DNA from: an uncultured Bacteroidota bacterium
GTDB lineage: Bacteria > Bacteroidota > Bacteroidia > Bacteroidales > SZUA-534
Assembly (NCBI GenBank): GCA_937900725.1
Contig: CALCFP010000282.1
Coordinates: 1 to 9,141 of the forward strand
Direction: 5' to 3'
Length of the DNA: 9,141 nucleotides
In this document: in pieces, positions 1-8,162 of the stretch
Layout: each line of letters begins with the position of its first letter
Numbering within the stretch: position 1 is the stretch's first letter
The notes under the pieces: model-generated
Told to the model about the DNA's origin: nothing
The model's database searches: none
Seen by the model: only the letters and a program-made list of their open reading frames with translations
Position numbers and translations under genes: made by a program

Positions 1-702
1 CTTTTTTGCCAATCCATTGATTATGAAGAATAATCCTTGTCCGAACTCTTCTTTGTAAAGAAAAAACGGCTTGCTTATTTGTGGAACAAAATCAGATGCC
101 CGTACAATAGGGCCTGCAACGAGTTGCGGGAAAAATGTGAGGTAAAAGCCGAAATCGAATATGTTTTCAAGTGGCTTGATTTTATTTCTGTAAATATCGA
201 CAATGTAGCTTATTGCTTGAAAAGTGTAGAATGAGATTCCAACTGGTAATATTATGTCAGATGCGGTTGCCGATGCGGTGAATATTGCCTTTATGCTGTC
301 GCCAAGCCAGTCGTGGACACCAATGTTTGTGCCTGTTAACTGCGATACCCAGCATATTATTAAATATGTGTATTTATAATACACGAGCCATAATATATTG
401 TAGAAAATGCCAAATACGAGCCAGCGTTTGTGGTGTCCATTGTCTGATTTTGCAATTTGTTTGCCAATCAGGTAGTTCGCGGCCACCGACGTCAGCAATA
501 ATACAAAATACAGTCCGCTTGATTTGTAGTAGAAGAAAATGCTTGTGGCAAAAAGCCACACGTTTCGCCATTTTATTTGTTTGTGTATTAGGCAAAAGAA
601 TGCAAAGACAATCGTAAAGAACAACCAAAATGACGGCCGTGTGAAGAGTAGCGGATGATTGATATTATATTGAAACCACGAAAGGTCAGTAAGGGACATC
701 AT
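1..702 (-). CDS. MBOAT family O-acyltransferase (AlgI-like), N-terminal part, cut by the window edge
   Basis: Membrane-bound O-acyltransferase of the AlgI/DltB/PatA type, which moves acyl (usually acetyl) groups across the inner membrane for transfer to an exported polysaccharide. The visible 234 residues run open to the left edge. The N-terminus is hydrophobic (segments near residues 23-39, 47-58, 62-79 and 93-118). Family hallmarks are LPVGISFYTFQ at 152-162, SYIVDIYR at 165-172 and FPQLVAGPIVR at 191-201. The catalytic histidine region of the family lies further on and is outside the window. Two ATGs stand in tandem (702 and 699); the first is taken, behind an A-rich leader with no clear Shine-Dalgarno site. 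It begins 11 bp after the stop of the SGNH hydrolase, so the two are very likely one transcript. The family call is firm; the glycan acceptor is unknown. Confidence 0.88.
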   Translation of the reverse strand, partial: MMSLTDLSWFQYNINHPLLFTRPSFWLFFTIVFAFFCLIHKQIKWRNVWLFATSIFFYYKSSGLYFVLLLTSVAANYLIGKQIAKSDNGHHKRWLVFGIFYNILWLVYYKYTYLIICWVSQLTGTNIGVHDWLGDSIKAIFTASATASDIILPVGISFYTFQAISYIVDIYRNKIKPLENIFDFGFYLTFFPQLVAGPIVRASDFVPQISKPFFLYKEEFGQGLFFIINGLAKK

Positions 703-713
703 TTATTTTATTT

Positions 714-2031
714 TCAAAATGTCGGTTTTAAGGAACATCCTTTTAGTATTGCATTGAAAAGCAGATGAGCTTGCAGTTCGTAACCTTCTTTTGTAAAGTG
801 TATGTAATCGCTTCTCATCAAGCCAGATTCGAACCATGCGTCAACATTTTCGGCGTTTCCCATTATTGCATTGAAATCCCAAATGGCACATTTCATTTGC
901 TTGCCTACTTTGACAATGGTTTCTGCGCAAATATGCGCATTTTGATTGTACAATTCACCGTTTATCTTGTTGTTGCCAGGTGTTGTAAGCAGAATATTGT
1001 TGCAAATGCCTTCTTTTTGTATAATTATTATAAACCTATTACGGAGTCTGTATTTACTGAATCTGAAAATGATCTTCAAAATGTTCTTTTTGTATTGATT
1101 CTATGAGTTTGGAAAGTTGATTTTCAAACTTTTCGCTATTGAAATTTTGTCCGTAAGAGTCGTTTGTCCCGAGTGAAATTATCACCAGGTCAGGATTGAG
1201 CGATTTCAGTTGCGGAATGAATTTTTCGCATTTCAGGTATGATGATACTCGCGCCCCGTTTACGCCAATAGTGTGGTATTCAATGCCTTTGCCAGTTGTC
1301 AGGGACAGGCCTTGCAGTATAAAACTGTCGCCTTTGCTTTTGATGCGTTTCCCTTGAATGGGCATCTTGTTGAATGTAAATGCAATGGAATCAACAATGG
1401 TGTCAAGTTTCCATATTATGCTTTGCGATTCAACGTCAATTGTGGCAAGTCTGTTTGTGGAAGTGTCGCCGTATAGTGTCGGCCAAAGCCCCATTTTGTC
1501 CAAGTCAGTGAACAACTGTATCCTGTTCCCGCCATAGCCAGGTAGTTCGTCATTGTCAGTACATATGTATAATGTAGATGTCGTGTCTGATGTCGTAATC
1601 GTGATACCGGAAATGCCAATGTTTTCGCATTGTTTGTCAATGCATTTTGAATTAGTCCAGTTGCCCGAATATCCAATTTTGTAGTTTGACGGATTGTTCG
1701 TGCCAGCCACCGTGTACGGAAATATTAGCCCTCGCGATGGACGGCTGTGGTTGAATTCCTGATGAAGGCATCGGCGTAGTTCGCCAGAAAAGAAATCGGC
1801 TTGCAGGTGCGAGTCGCCAATGTGGACAAAACTCACTTTTGTTGTATCCGATTCGGCGCACGAACAAAGACTTTTCTGGAACAATAACCATTGCGTACTA
1901 TCATAGACATCAATCTTGTTTTTCCCGTAGTCTATGAGTCCGAGACTGTCAGCATAGTTTTCCCATACTTGTGCCGAAGCCAGGTTCGCGTTCAAGATGG
2001 TAATTGTCAATGTTAGGATTCGTAATGGCAT
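714..2031 (-). pseudogene. Exported SGNH/GDSL hydrolase-like protein, interrupted by a 73-bp repeat-flanked insertion
   Basis: SGNH-fold hydrolase or acetyltransferase partner. The reading frame from 2031 starts with a signal peptide (about 21 residues, ending NLASAQ) and carries block I, IGDSHLQ with the nucleophile serine at residue 74, block II GVNGARV at 256-262, and block III LGTND at 287-291. It then runs into a stop at 1054-1056 after residue 325. The missing last block, SDYIHF with the catalytic Asp (807-809) and His (798-800), is in another frame that ends at 714. Both frames read the same codons, Ile-Gln-Lys-Glu, inside a 12-bp direct repeat. Removing one 73-bp unit joins SIQKE to GICNNILLTTP and gives a continuous 414-residue protein of normal SGNH architecture. 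As sequenced, the product would lack its Asp-His pair and be inactive. The close downstream MBOAT gene suggests joint action in polysaccharide O-acetylation. A sequencing or assembly artefact is possible, though 73 bp is long for one. Confidence 0.82.
1011..1095. repeat. 12-bp direct repeat flanking a 61-bp AT-rich segment inside the SGNH gene
   Basis: The 12-mer TTCTTTTTGTAT occurs at 1011-1022 and again at 1084-1095, a spacing of 73 bp, which is not a multiple of three. Between the copies lie 61 bp (1023-1083) that contain in-frame stops in the gene's reading frame. The block 1021-1080 has 15 G+C in 60 bases, clearly lower than the gene body (for example 30 in 60 at 1801-1860). The geometry is that of a short insertion with a duplicated target, or of a duplication or slippage event. 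The 61 bp have no convincing terminal inverted repeats and code for nothing recognisable, so no element family can be named. Confidence 0.8.
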
Positions 2032-2192
2032 TTTGATATAAAAATCGTCTAAAAGTAACGTTTTTGGTTATTTATCGTGTTTTTTGTGAATAATTCCACC
2101 CAACTTGCAAAAACTTCGCATTCCTTTTCAGTATTAGTCTGTATTTTTACATGTTTAATAATCTGCTTTTGAGAATTGAAAACAAAAATAAT
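2032..2192. promoter_or_regulatory. Divergent intergenic region with weak promoter-like elements
   Basis: This region separates the minus-strand SGNH gene from the plus-strand GH115 gene. Forward, TATTTTTA at 2142-2149 matches the Bacteroidetes -7 consensus TAnnTTTG in all but the last base. A start about 8 bp downstream would leave a leader of about 35 bases to the ATG at 2193 and would place the earlier ATG at 2151 at or before the transcript start. Reverse, TACTTTTA (complement of 2050-2057) has the same one-base departure and lies 18 bp before the SGNH start codon. No convincing -33 TTTG is correctly spaced for either, so both are tentative. No operator-like inverted repeat is evident. 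Confidence 0.3.
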
Positions 2193-4736
2193 ATGTCAAT
2201 CATTGATTTAAGAAAAAGAATGACGCAGGGCGCGTTGTATGTTTCGTTGTGTCTTGTCTCTTTCCCGCTTGCGGCTCAAGTTGGCTTCGAGCGTCAGTCC
2301 GATGCCGATTTCAGCCTTTCGGGAACAAAAATTGTTGTCGACCAGAATGATTTTTCTGGCGTTCGGCGCATAGCCGACATCTTTGCCGACGACATCAACC
2401 GTGTCACAGGCCAGAAGCCTGAAGTTGTGGACGCTGTGTCGGGACTTCCGCAGGCGGTCATTGTCGGAACCATAGGCAAAAGTTCACTCATCGACCAACT
2501 TGCAAAGTCAAAGAAGATTGACGTGGGCAAAGTCCGCAACCAATGTGAATCATCATTGATACAGATAGTTGAAAATCCTGTCAAAGGTGTCGGCCGAGCA
2601 CTCGTAATTGCAGGCTCCGACAAGCGTGGCACAATGTACGGAATGTTCCATCTGTCGAAATTGATGGGCGTGTCGCCGTGGTATTTTTGGGCCGATGTGC
2701 CAACGCCTCACCACGACAGCATTTTCGTGACCGAGAGCAAGATTGTGCTCGATTCGCCTAAAGTCAGATATCGTGGCATCTTCCTGAACGACGAGGCTCC
2801 GTGCCTTACCACCTGGGTTAAGAACACCTACGGCACCGATTTTGGCGACCATAATTTCTACGCCGATGTGTTTGAACTCATACTTCGCCTGCGTGGCAAT
2901 TTTATGTGGCCTGCAATGTGGGGGTGGGCTTTCTATGCCGACGATGCTGAAAACAGCCGTACGGCCGACGAGTACGGCATTGTTATGGGAACATCGCATC
3001 ACGAGCCAATGGCGCGCAACCATCAGGAGTGGGCGCGTCACCGTGACGAGTACGGCATTTGGGATTACCCATCGAATCAGCAGGTTATCGACAAGTTTTT
3101 CCGCGAGGGAATAGAGCGGTCCAAGGATAACGAGGACCTTGTCACCATTGGTATGCGCGGCGACGGCGATACCGCTTTGGGCGGTAAGGAAGGCCACGAC
3201 GACGAGTATGTTTCCGACGATGAGCGCAACAAGGCCTTGCTTGAAAAGATTATCGCCAACCAGCGCCAGATTATTGCCGACGTCACTGGCAAGCCTGCCG
3301 AACAGCGCCAGCAGGTTTGGGCATTGTATAAGGAAGTGCAGAAATTCTACGATATGGGCCTGCGCGTCCCTGACGACGTCATCATCCTGTTGAGCGACGA
3401 CAATTGGGGCGACGTCCGCAAACTGCCTACAGCCAAGGAGCGTGAGCATAAAGGCGGATACGGAATATATTATCACGTTGATTACGTTGGCGCGCCACGT
3501 AATTCCAAATGGCTGAACATTACGCCAATACAAAATATGTGGGAGCAACTTCAACTCACTTACGCTTATGGTGGCGATAAACTTTGGGTGCTCAATGTCG
3601 GCGACCTCAAGCCGATGGAATATCCAATCAGCCTGTTCCTTGACATAGCCAACAATCCTGACGCGTTTACGGCCGACAATCTGCTTGACCACACCAGGCG
3701 ATTCTGCGCCGAGCAGTTTGGCGAGCCGCAGGCCGACGAGGCATCCCGCATCCTCAACCTATACAGCAAGTACAGCGGGCGAACCACAGCCGAAATGATG
3801 GATTGCCGTACTTTCGACCTTGCCAGCGGCGAGTTTAAGCAGGCTGTCGACGAATTCTGCAAACTCGAGGCCGAGGCCTTGCGCCAATACATTTCATTGC
3901 CTGCCGAATATCGCGATGCGTATAAGCAGGTCATATTGTTCCCTGTTCAGGCTCTCGCCAATATTTACGAGATGTATTACGCACAGGCAATGAACCTTGA
4001 ACTTTACCGCCGTGGCGATGCTATGGCCAATGTCTGGGCCGACAAGGTCGAGGCCTGCTTCAATCGCGATGCCGAACTCTGCCGTGATTACAACAAGGTT
4101 ATGGCTAATGGCAAATGGGACGGAATGATGATTCAGAAGCACATAGGCTACACCAATTGGAACGACAATTTCCCTGCCGACCGTATGCCGCGTGTTTCGC
4201 GCATCGACAGTGCCGTGAGTGGCGGATTCGGATTTACGGCAATTGAAGCGGAACACTATTTTGAGGCAAGGCCTGCCAGCCAAACCGATTGGACCACAAT
4301 CCCACATATGGGGCGCACGTTGAGCGGAGTGGCTCTTATGCCTTACACCGTATCGCCCGAAGGCGCAACACTGACATATAAAATTCAGTTGCCCGAAGGA
4401 ACCGAAAAAGTGAAGGTACACGTTGTGGTTAAATCCACACTTGCTTTCAACAATGCAGGTCACCATTACACTGTCGCATTGAACGGTGACGAGCCGAAGA
4501 ATGTGTTCTTCAACGAACGTCTCAACGAGGATCCGCAGAATTGTTATTCGGTTTATTATCCTACTGTGGCGCGTCGTGTAGTTGAAAGCGTGGTTGAGGT
4601 TGATGCCAAGGAAGGCTGGAACGAGTTGGCCATTTCCCCGCTCGATCCTGGAATTGTTTTCGAGAAGGTGGTTGTCGATTACGGAGGCTATACCCCGCAG
4701 TTCCTGTTCGGTGCCGAATCGCATTATTCAAAATAG
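2193..4736 (+). CDS. GH115 xylan alpha-1,2-(4-O-methyl)glucuronidase, secreted
   Basis: Glycoside hydrolase family 115: removes (4-O-methyl)glucuronic acid side groups from glucuronoxylan, including internal ones. From the ATG at 2193 the protein has 847 residues. A signal peptide (RKR followed by a hydrophobic core, ending PLAAQ at about 29) is followed by an N-terminal alpha/beta domain to about 190. A TIM-barrel region follows (about 190-530) with RGIFLNDE at 194-201, GTSHHEPM at 266-273, MRGDGD at 321-326, YKEVQ at 378-382 and LSDDNWGDVRKLP at 400-412. Then come a helical stretch (about 530-675) and a C-terminal beta-sandwich beginning near IEAEH at 684-688. Length and order match full GH115 enzymes of Bacteroidales; the acidic residues in these motifs are candidate active-site residues, not assigned individually. 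The 2193 start is preferred because the upstream ATG at 2151 would put 14 extra residues before the signal peptide; ATG 2220 is also possible. No lipoprotein cysteine is seen, so a periplasmic location is likely. Base composition is richer in G+C than in the neighbours. A terminator follows; no SusCD or xylanase genes adjoin it. Confidence 0.95.
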   Translation: MSIIDLRKRMTQGALYVSLCLVSFPLAAQVGFERQSDADFSLSGTKIVVDQNDFSGVRRIADIFADDINRVTGQKPEVVDAVSGLPQAVIVGTIGKSSLIDQLAKSKKIDVGKVRNQCESSLIQIVENPVKGVGRALVIAGSDKRGTMYGMFHLSKLMGVSPWYFWADVPTPHHDSIFVTESKIVLDSPKVRYRGIFLNDEAPCLTTWVKNTYGTDFGDHNFYADVFELILRLRGNFMWPAMWGWAFYADDAENSRTADEYGIVMGTSHHEPMARNHQEWARHRDEYGIWDYPSNQQVIDKFFREGIERSKDNEDLVTIGMRGDGDTALGGKEGHDDEYVSDDERNKALLEKIIANQRQIIADVTGKPAEQRQQVWALYKEVQKFYDMGLRVPDDVIILLSDDNWGDVRKLPTAKEREHKGGYGIYYHVDYVGAPRNSKWLNITPIQNMWEQLQLTYAYGGDKLWVLNVGDLKPMEYPISLFLDIANNPDAFTADNLLDHTRRFCAEQFGEPQADEASRILNLYSKYSGRTTAEMMDCRTFDLASGEFKQAVDEFCKLEAEALRQYISLPAEYRDAYKQVILFPVQALANIYEMYYAQAMNLELYRRGDAMANVWADKVEACFNRDAELCRDYNKVMANGKWDGMMIQKHIGYTNWNDNFPADRMPRVSRIDSAVSGGFGFTAIEAEHYFEARPASQTDWTTIPHMGRTLSGVALMPYTVSPEGATLTYKIQLPEGTEKVKVHVVVKSTLAFNNAGHHYTVALNGDEPKNVFFNERLNEDPQNCYSVYYPTVARRVVESVVEVDAKEGWNELAISPLDPGIVFEKVVVDYGGYTPQFLFGAESHYSK

Positions 4737-4757
4737 CATAGTGAAATATCTGTTTTC

Positions 4758-4787
4758 AAGGCGAAAGAGTCATCTTTCGCCTTTTTT
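4758..4787 (+). terminator. Intrinsic terminator after the GH115 gene
   Basis: A perfect 11-bp stem pairs AAGGCGAAAGA (4758-4768) with TCTTTCGCCTT (4773-4783), with a GTCA loop, running into a T tract up to 4787. It lies 21 bp after the GH115 stop codon and isolates that gene from the antiporter. Confidence 0.92.
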
Positions 4788-4848
4788 CGTTTCCATATTC
4801 ATCGTTTCCCTGTGGAAACTATATATTCCCATATAAAAAGATATCACT

Positions 4849-4875
4849 TTTGATTGAAAAATTCAGATAACTTTG
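4849..4875 (+). promoter_or_regulatory. Candidate Bacteroidetes-type promoter for the antiporter gene
   Basis: TAACTTTG at 4868-4875 is a perfect match to the Bacteroidetes -7 consensus TAnnTTTG. A TTTG at 4849-4852 could be the -33 element, but the 15-bp gap is shorter than the usual 19 or so. Transcription would start near 4882, leaving a leader of about 35 bases to the ATG at 4919. Placement just downstream of the GH115 terminator supports a new transcription unit here. Confidence 0.55.
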
Positions 4876-4918
4876 CGCTTGTTCGAATGCGGGCAATGTA
4901 AGGTCAAAAATTGAAGAA

Positions 4919-6411
4919 ATGGAAATTCAGGTTGAACTGCTTCTTTTGGTAATATCCATATTGTTTTTCGTGAGCATCTTGGTCGGAAGAGCCAGTAGCC
5001 GATTCGGTGTGCCAATATTGTTACTCTTTTTAGGAGTAGGAATGCTGTTCGGTTGCGATGGCATCGGCATCGAGTTCGATAATTACAATTTGGCGCAAGC
5101 CATTGGCACTGTGACACTTTGTATAATATTATTCTCTGGCGGAATGGATACCAAATCGATGATATTCGTCCTGTCATTGTGCCAGGAATCATACTTGCCA
5201 CAGTGGGAGTCTTGCTTACGGCTATCTTGACAGGCTTTGCCATTTGGTGGATTCTTGGCATGACAATGGAGTCGGCATGCATAGGCTTTTTTGCATCTTT
5301 TCTGCTCGCGTCCACAATGTCTTCAACCGATTCGGCATCGGTGTTCTCAATTTTGCGTTCAAAGGGTTTAAACTTGAAGAACAACTTGCGTCCCACACTT
5401 GAACTGGAGAGCGGAAGCAACGATCCAATGGCCTATGTGCTTACAATCACACTTATAGGACTTGTCAATTCAGAAATGGAGCCATCTTATTTAATGGCTT
5501 TCCTTTCAGTGCTGATGCAGTTGGTTATTGGCGGCGCCGTTGGTTTCCTGCTTGGCAAGGCATTGGTTATCATTATTAATAAGTTGAAGATGGAAAATGC
5601 CACTCTTTATCCTATATTGGTCCTGACGTTCTGCATTTTCATCTTTTCATCTACATTTTACTTAAGTGGCAATAGTTATCTTGCAGTTTATGTCGGCGGT
5701 TTGGTTATTGGAAATTCCAAATTTGCACACAAGCGTTCAACAACTAACTTTTTCGAAGGCCTTACATGGTTGAGTCAGTTATGTCTATTTCTCACGCTTG
5801 GTTTGCTGGTCAATCCGTCGGAACTTAAGCCGATAATCATACCTGGGCTTCTAATCAGTTGTGTGATGATTTTTGTTACTCGGCCACTCAGTGTATTCCT
5901 GTCGTTGATGCCATTTCGCAAGTTCAAGTTCAGCGACAAGACCTTCATATCTTGGGTGGGCTTGCGTGGCGCCGTGCCTATCATTTTTGCCATACTCACT
6001 TTGGCAAATGACGTGCCTCATTCAAGGTTGATATTCAATATAGTGTTCTTCTGTACATTAGTGTCATTGATCCTGCAGGGAACAACATTGCCGTTTGTCG
6101 CAAAACGTCTTGGTGTGGCAAAGGCGCCTGGAAAGGAACTCAAGCCCGAAAATTTCGACATCGATTTTCCAGAAGAAATAAAGTCGGCAACGTCGGAGAT
6201 TCTTATCACTTCAAATATCTTGAGCAACGGGGCGCGACTAATGGATTTGGGAATGCCAGAAAAAACGTTGGTTATAATGGTCAAACGTAATGAAAGATAT
6301 TTTGTGCCTACAGGAAGAACTCCGCTTATGGTTGGGGATAAGTTGTTGGTTATTACCGACAATAACGATGCCTTAGCCGAAACGTACAAAAAGATGGGCA
6401 TTGTTAGTTAG
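4919..6411 (+). pseudogene. CPA1-type potassium/proton antiporter (NhaP2/CvrA-like), with a one-base frameshift
   Basis: Cation/proton antiporter of the inner membrane, probably exporting K+ or Na+ in exchange for protons. The first frame (4919-5230) carries the start of the membrane domain, with FGVPILLLFLGVGML and ILFSGGMDTK. The rest, in another frame ending at 6411, continues DDIRPVIVPGIILATVGVLL. Between Lys79 (5153-5155) and the Asp codon at 5158 only two bases remain (5156-5157) where the family has one residue, often Trp, so a single base is missing. With it restored the protein has 497 residues: about 12 membrane segments, MSSTDSASVFSILR with Asp138, ELESGSNDP with Asn168-Asp169 (the conserved ion-site pair), and a C-terminal RCK_C/TrkA_C domain at roughly 420-490. 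As sequenced, translation stops after 103 residues. The rest of the frame is well kept, which suits a recent mutation or a base-calling error better than old decay. Confidence 0.85.
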
Positions 6412-6431
6412 TTATGTTTATCATTGTCGAA

Positions 6432-6439
6432 TAATTTTG
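6432..6439 (+). promoter_or_regulatory. Possible -7 element before the M3 peptidase gene
   Basis: TAATTTTG fits the Bacteroidetes -7 consensus TAnnTTTG and lies between the antiporter stop (6411) and the ATG at 6454. If used, transcription would start near 6446, just before that ATG, which argues against the TTG at 6424 as start codon. No well-spaced -33 TTTG is visible, and read-through from the antiporter promoter is equally possible. Confidence 0.3.
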
Positions 6440-6453
6440 AAATAGGCAACGGA

Positions 6454-8157
6454 ATGGAATTGAAGCGGAATTTTGTAAGCAATGGTCTAAAAATCAATTC
6501 GTTTACTGACATTGAGCCTTACTACGTCCAACTTCTTGAACGGCCTTTGAAAACCGACAAGCAGGTGTGGCAATGGCTTCTCGACTGGAGCGAACTCGAC
6601 AGCATTGTCGAGGAAGACTACGCTTGGCGCTATATAAAATCTACTTGCAACACAGCCGATAAGGAAGCTGAAAGTGCTTTTGAGACATTTGTCTCTGAAA
6701 TTGAGCCACAAATATCAATCGTGACTAATAAGTTGAACAAAAGATTCTTGTCGGATGATGTTCAGCGCCATATCGACAAGGCCCGTTTGTTCACTATGAT
6801 ACGTGAGATTAAAAAGGATGCTGAACTTTTCCGCGAAGAAAATGTCCCGCTTGAGGCCGAACTTCAACAATTGGAGCAGGAATTTGGAGTCATCACTTCA
6901 AAAATGACAGTTAATGTCAACGGCAGCGACTTGACAATGCAGCAAGCGTCAAACTACATTAAGACTGCCTCTCGCGATGAGCGAAAACGTGTCTTTGGAT
7001 TGATGTGCAAGCGACGTTTGCAAGACAAGAACAATATCGATACATTGCTCGATAAACTTATTAAACTGCGTTGCACCATTGCTAAAAATGCCGGGTATTC
7101 GAATTTTGTCGATTTCCGTTTCCGTCAGTTGGGGCGTTTTGATTACACTGTCGAGGATTGCCACGCATTTCACGAGTCCATCGAAAAAATTATAGTTCCG
7201 CTTGTCGATGAAATAAACCTCCGGCGCAAGAAACTTATGGGCGTAAGCGAGTTACGGCCTTACGACTTGTCGGTAGATTTGCCTCTTGGTACGCATTTGA
7301 AACCATTCAACACCATCGACGATTTGGTCGATAAGGCAATGTGGTGCTTCCGCGACATTGACCCTGAATTGGGAATGTTTATGCACACTATGGCAGACTT
7401 GAAGCGCATCGACCTTGATTCACGTATTGGCAAGGCACCTGGCGGTTACAACTATCCGCTGTACGAGAGCAACACATCTTTCATATTTATGAATGCCACC
7501 AACAATCTCGACGATATGGTTACGCTTATGCACGAAGGCGGACACGCTGTACACGCTTTCCTTTGTGCCAACCAGCCACTTGTCAGCCTAAAGGACACGC
7601 CTGCCGAAATTGCTGAACTCGCAAGTATGAGTATGGAATTGCTGACAATGTCAAAGTGGCATCATTTTTTCAAGGACGAGAAACAACTCAAGATTGCGCA
7701 ACTGAACCAGTTGGAGAGCGTCATCGAAGGCCTGCCTTGGATTGCCGCAATCGACAAGTTCCAACTTTATCTGTACAACAATCCTGACCATACTGTTGAA
7801 GAGCGCACACAGGCTTGGCGTGAAATCATGTCGCAGTTTGGCAGCAAGATTGTCGATTATTCGGGTTACGAAGATGCCTATGATAACCGTTGGCAACGTC
7901 AACTTCATATCTTCGAACTGCCTTTTTACTATATAGAGTACGGATTCGCGCAACTCGGTGCCATCAGCATTTGGAAACGATACGTCGAGAATCCGGAACA
8001 GGCTGTCAAGGATTACAAGAACGCATTGCGTCTGGGCTATAGCCGTTCAATACGTGAGGTGTATGAAACGGCTGGTATCAAATTCTGTTTTACGCCTGAA
8101 TACATTTCCGAATTGGTCGATTTTGTAAAGGCCCAAATGGAGAAATTAATGGATTGA
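6454..8157 (+). CDS. M3 family zinc oligopeptidase (oligoendopeptidase)
   Basis: Cytoplasmic zinc metallopeptidase of family M3 (thimet oligopeptidase/PepF clan) that cuts short peptides and so recycles amino acids. The 567-residue product has no signal peptide. The zinc site is HEGGH at 360-364 (7531-7545), with Glu361 as the catalytic acid/base and Glu388 in AEIAELASMSME as the likely third ligand, 24 residues on, by analogy with thimet oligopeptidase. A tyrosine-rich segment, PFYYIEYGFAQLGA from 490, fits the conserved substrate-side tyrosines near the C-terminus. The N-terminal 250 or so residues are the helical lid domain. Length suits the short bacterial M3 group that is not true PepF. 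ATG 6454 is chosen because the family's N-terminus begins with a few basic residues, as MELKRNF does; a TTG at 6424 would add ten residues. The frame is intact, 42 bp after the antiporter stop. Confidence 0.93.
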   Translation: MELKRNFVSNGLKINSFTDIEPYYVQLLERPLKTDKQVWQWLLDWSELDSIVEEDYAWRYIKSTCNTADKEAESAFETFVSEIEPQISIVTNKLNKRFLSDDVQRHIDKARLFTMIREIKKDAELFREENVPLEAELQQLEQEFGVITSKMTVNVNGSDLTMQQASNYIKTASRDERKRVFGLMCKRRLQDKNNIDTLLDKLIKLRCTIAKNAGYSNFVDFRFRQLGRFDYTVEDCHAFHESIEKIIVPLVDEINLRRKKLMGVSELRPYDLSVDLPLGTHLKPFNTIDDLVDKAMWCFRDIDPELGMFMHTMADLKRIDLDSRIGKAPGGYNYPLYESNTSFIFMNATNNLDDMVTLMHEGGHAVHAFLCANQPLVSLKDTPAEIAELASMSMELLTMSKWHHFFKDEKQLKIAQLNQLESVIEGLPWIAAIDKFQLYLYNNPDHTVEERTQAWREIMSQFGSKIVDYSGYEDAYDNRWQRQLHIFELPFYYIEYGFAQLGAISIWKRYVENPEQAVKDYKNALRLGYSRSIREVYETAGIKFCFTPEYISELVDFVKAQMEKLMD

Positions 8158-8162
8158 CGCTC

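Noticed and set aside
374..628. Minus-strand frame that seems to end the MBOAT gene early, suggesting a frameshift
   Set aside because: Reading the complement carefully from the ATG at 702 gives an unbroken frame to position 1 with family motifs; the other frame is a shadow.
1041..1057. An 11-bp match (AGTCTGTATTT) between the 61-bp insertion and the region before GH115 near 2136-2146
   Set aside because: A match of this length between a 61-bp segment and 9 kb on two strands is not far from chance, and it does not extend.
1074..1084. A 10-bp match (TTCAAAATGT) between the end of the insertion and the SGNH stop region at 713-722
   Set aside because: AT-rich and short; the flanks differ, so it does not explain the source of the insertion.
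2151..2192. ATG at 2151 as the GH115 start
   Set aside because: It would place 14 residues ahead of a normal signal peptide and sits directly at the candidate -7 element; ATG 2193 fits better.
2553..3692. Long minus-strand open frame (379 codons) inside GH115
   Set aside because: Antisense shadow of a well-conserved enzyme gene with strong codon bias; no recognisable domains. The same applies to 3894-4724.
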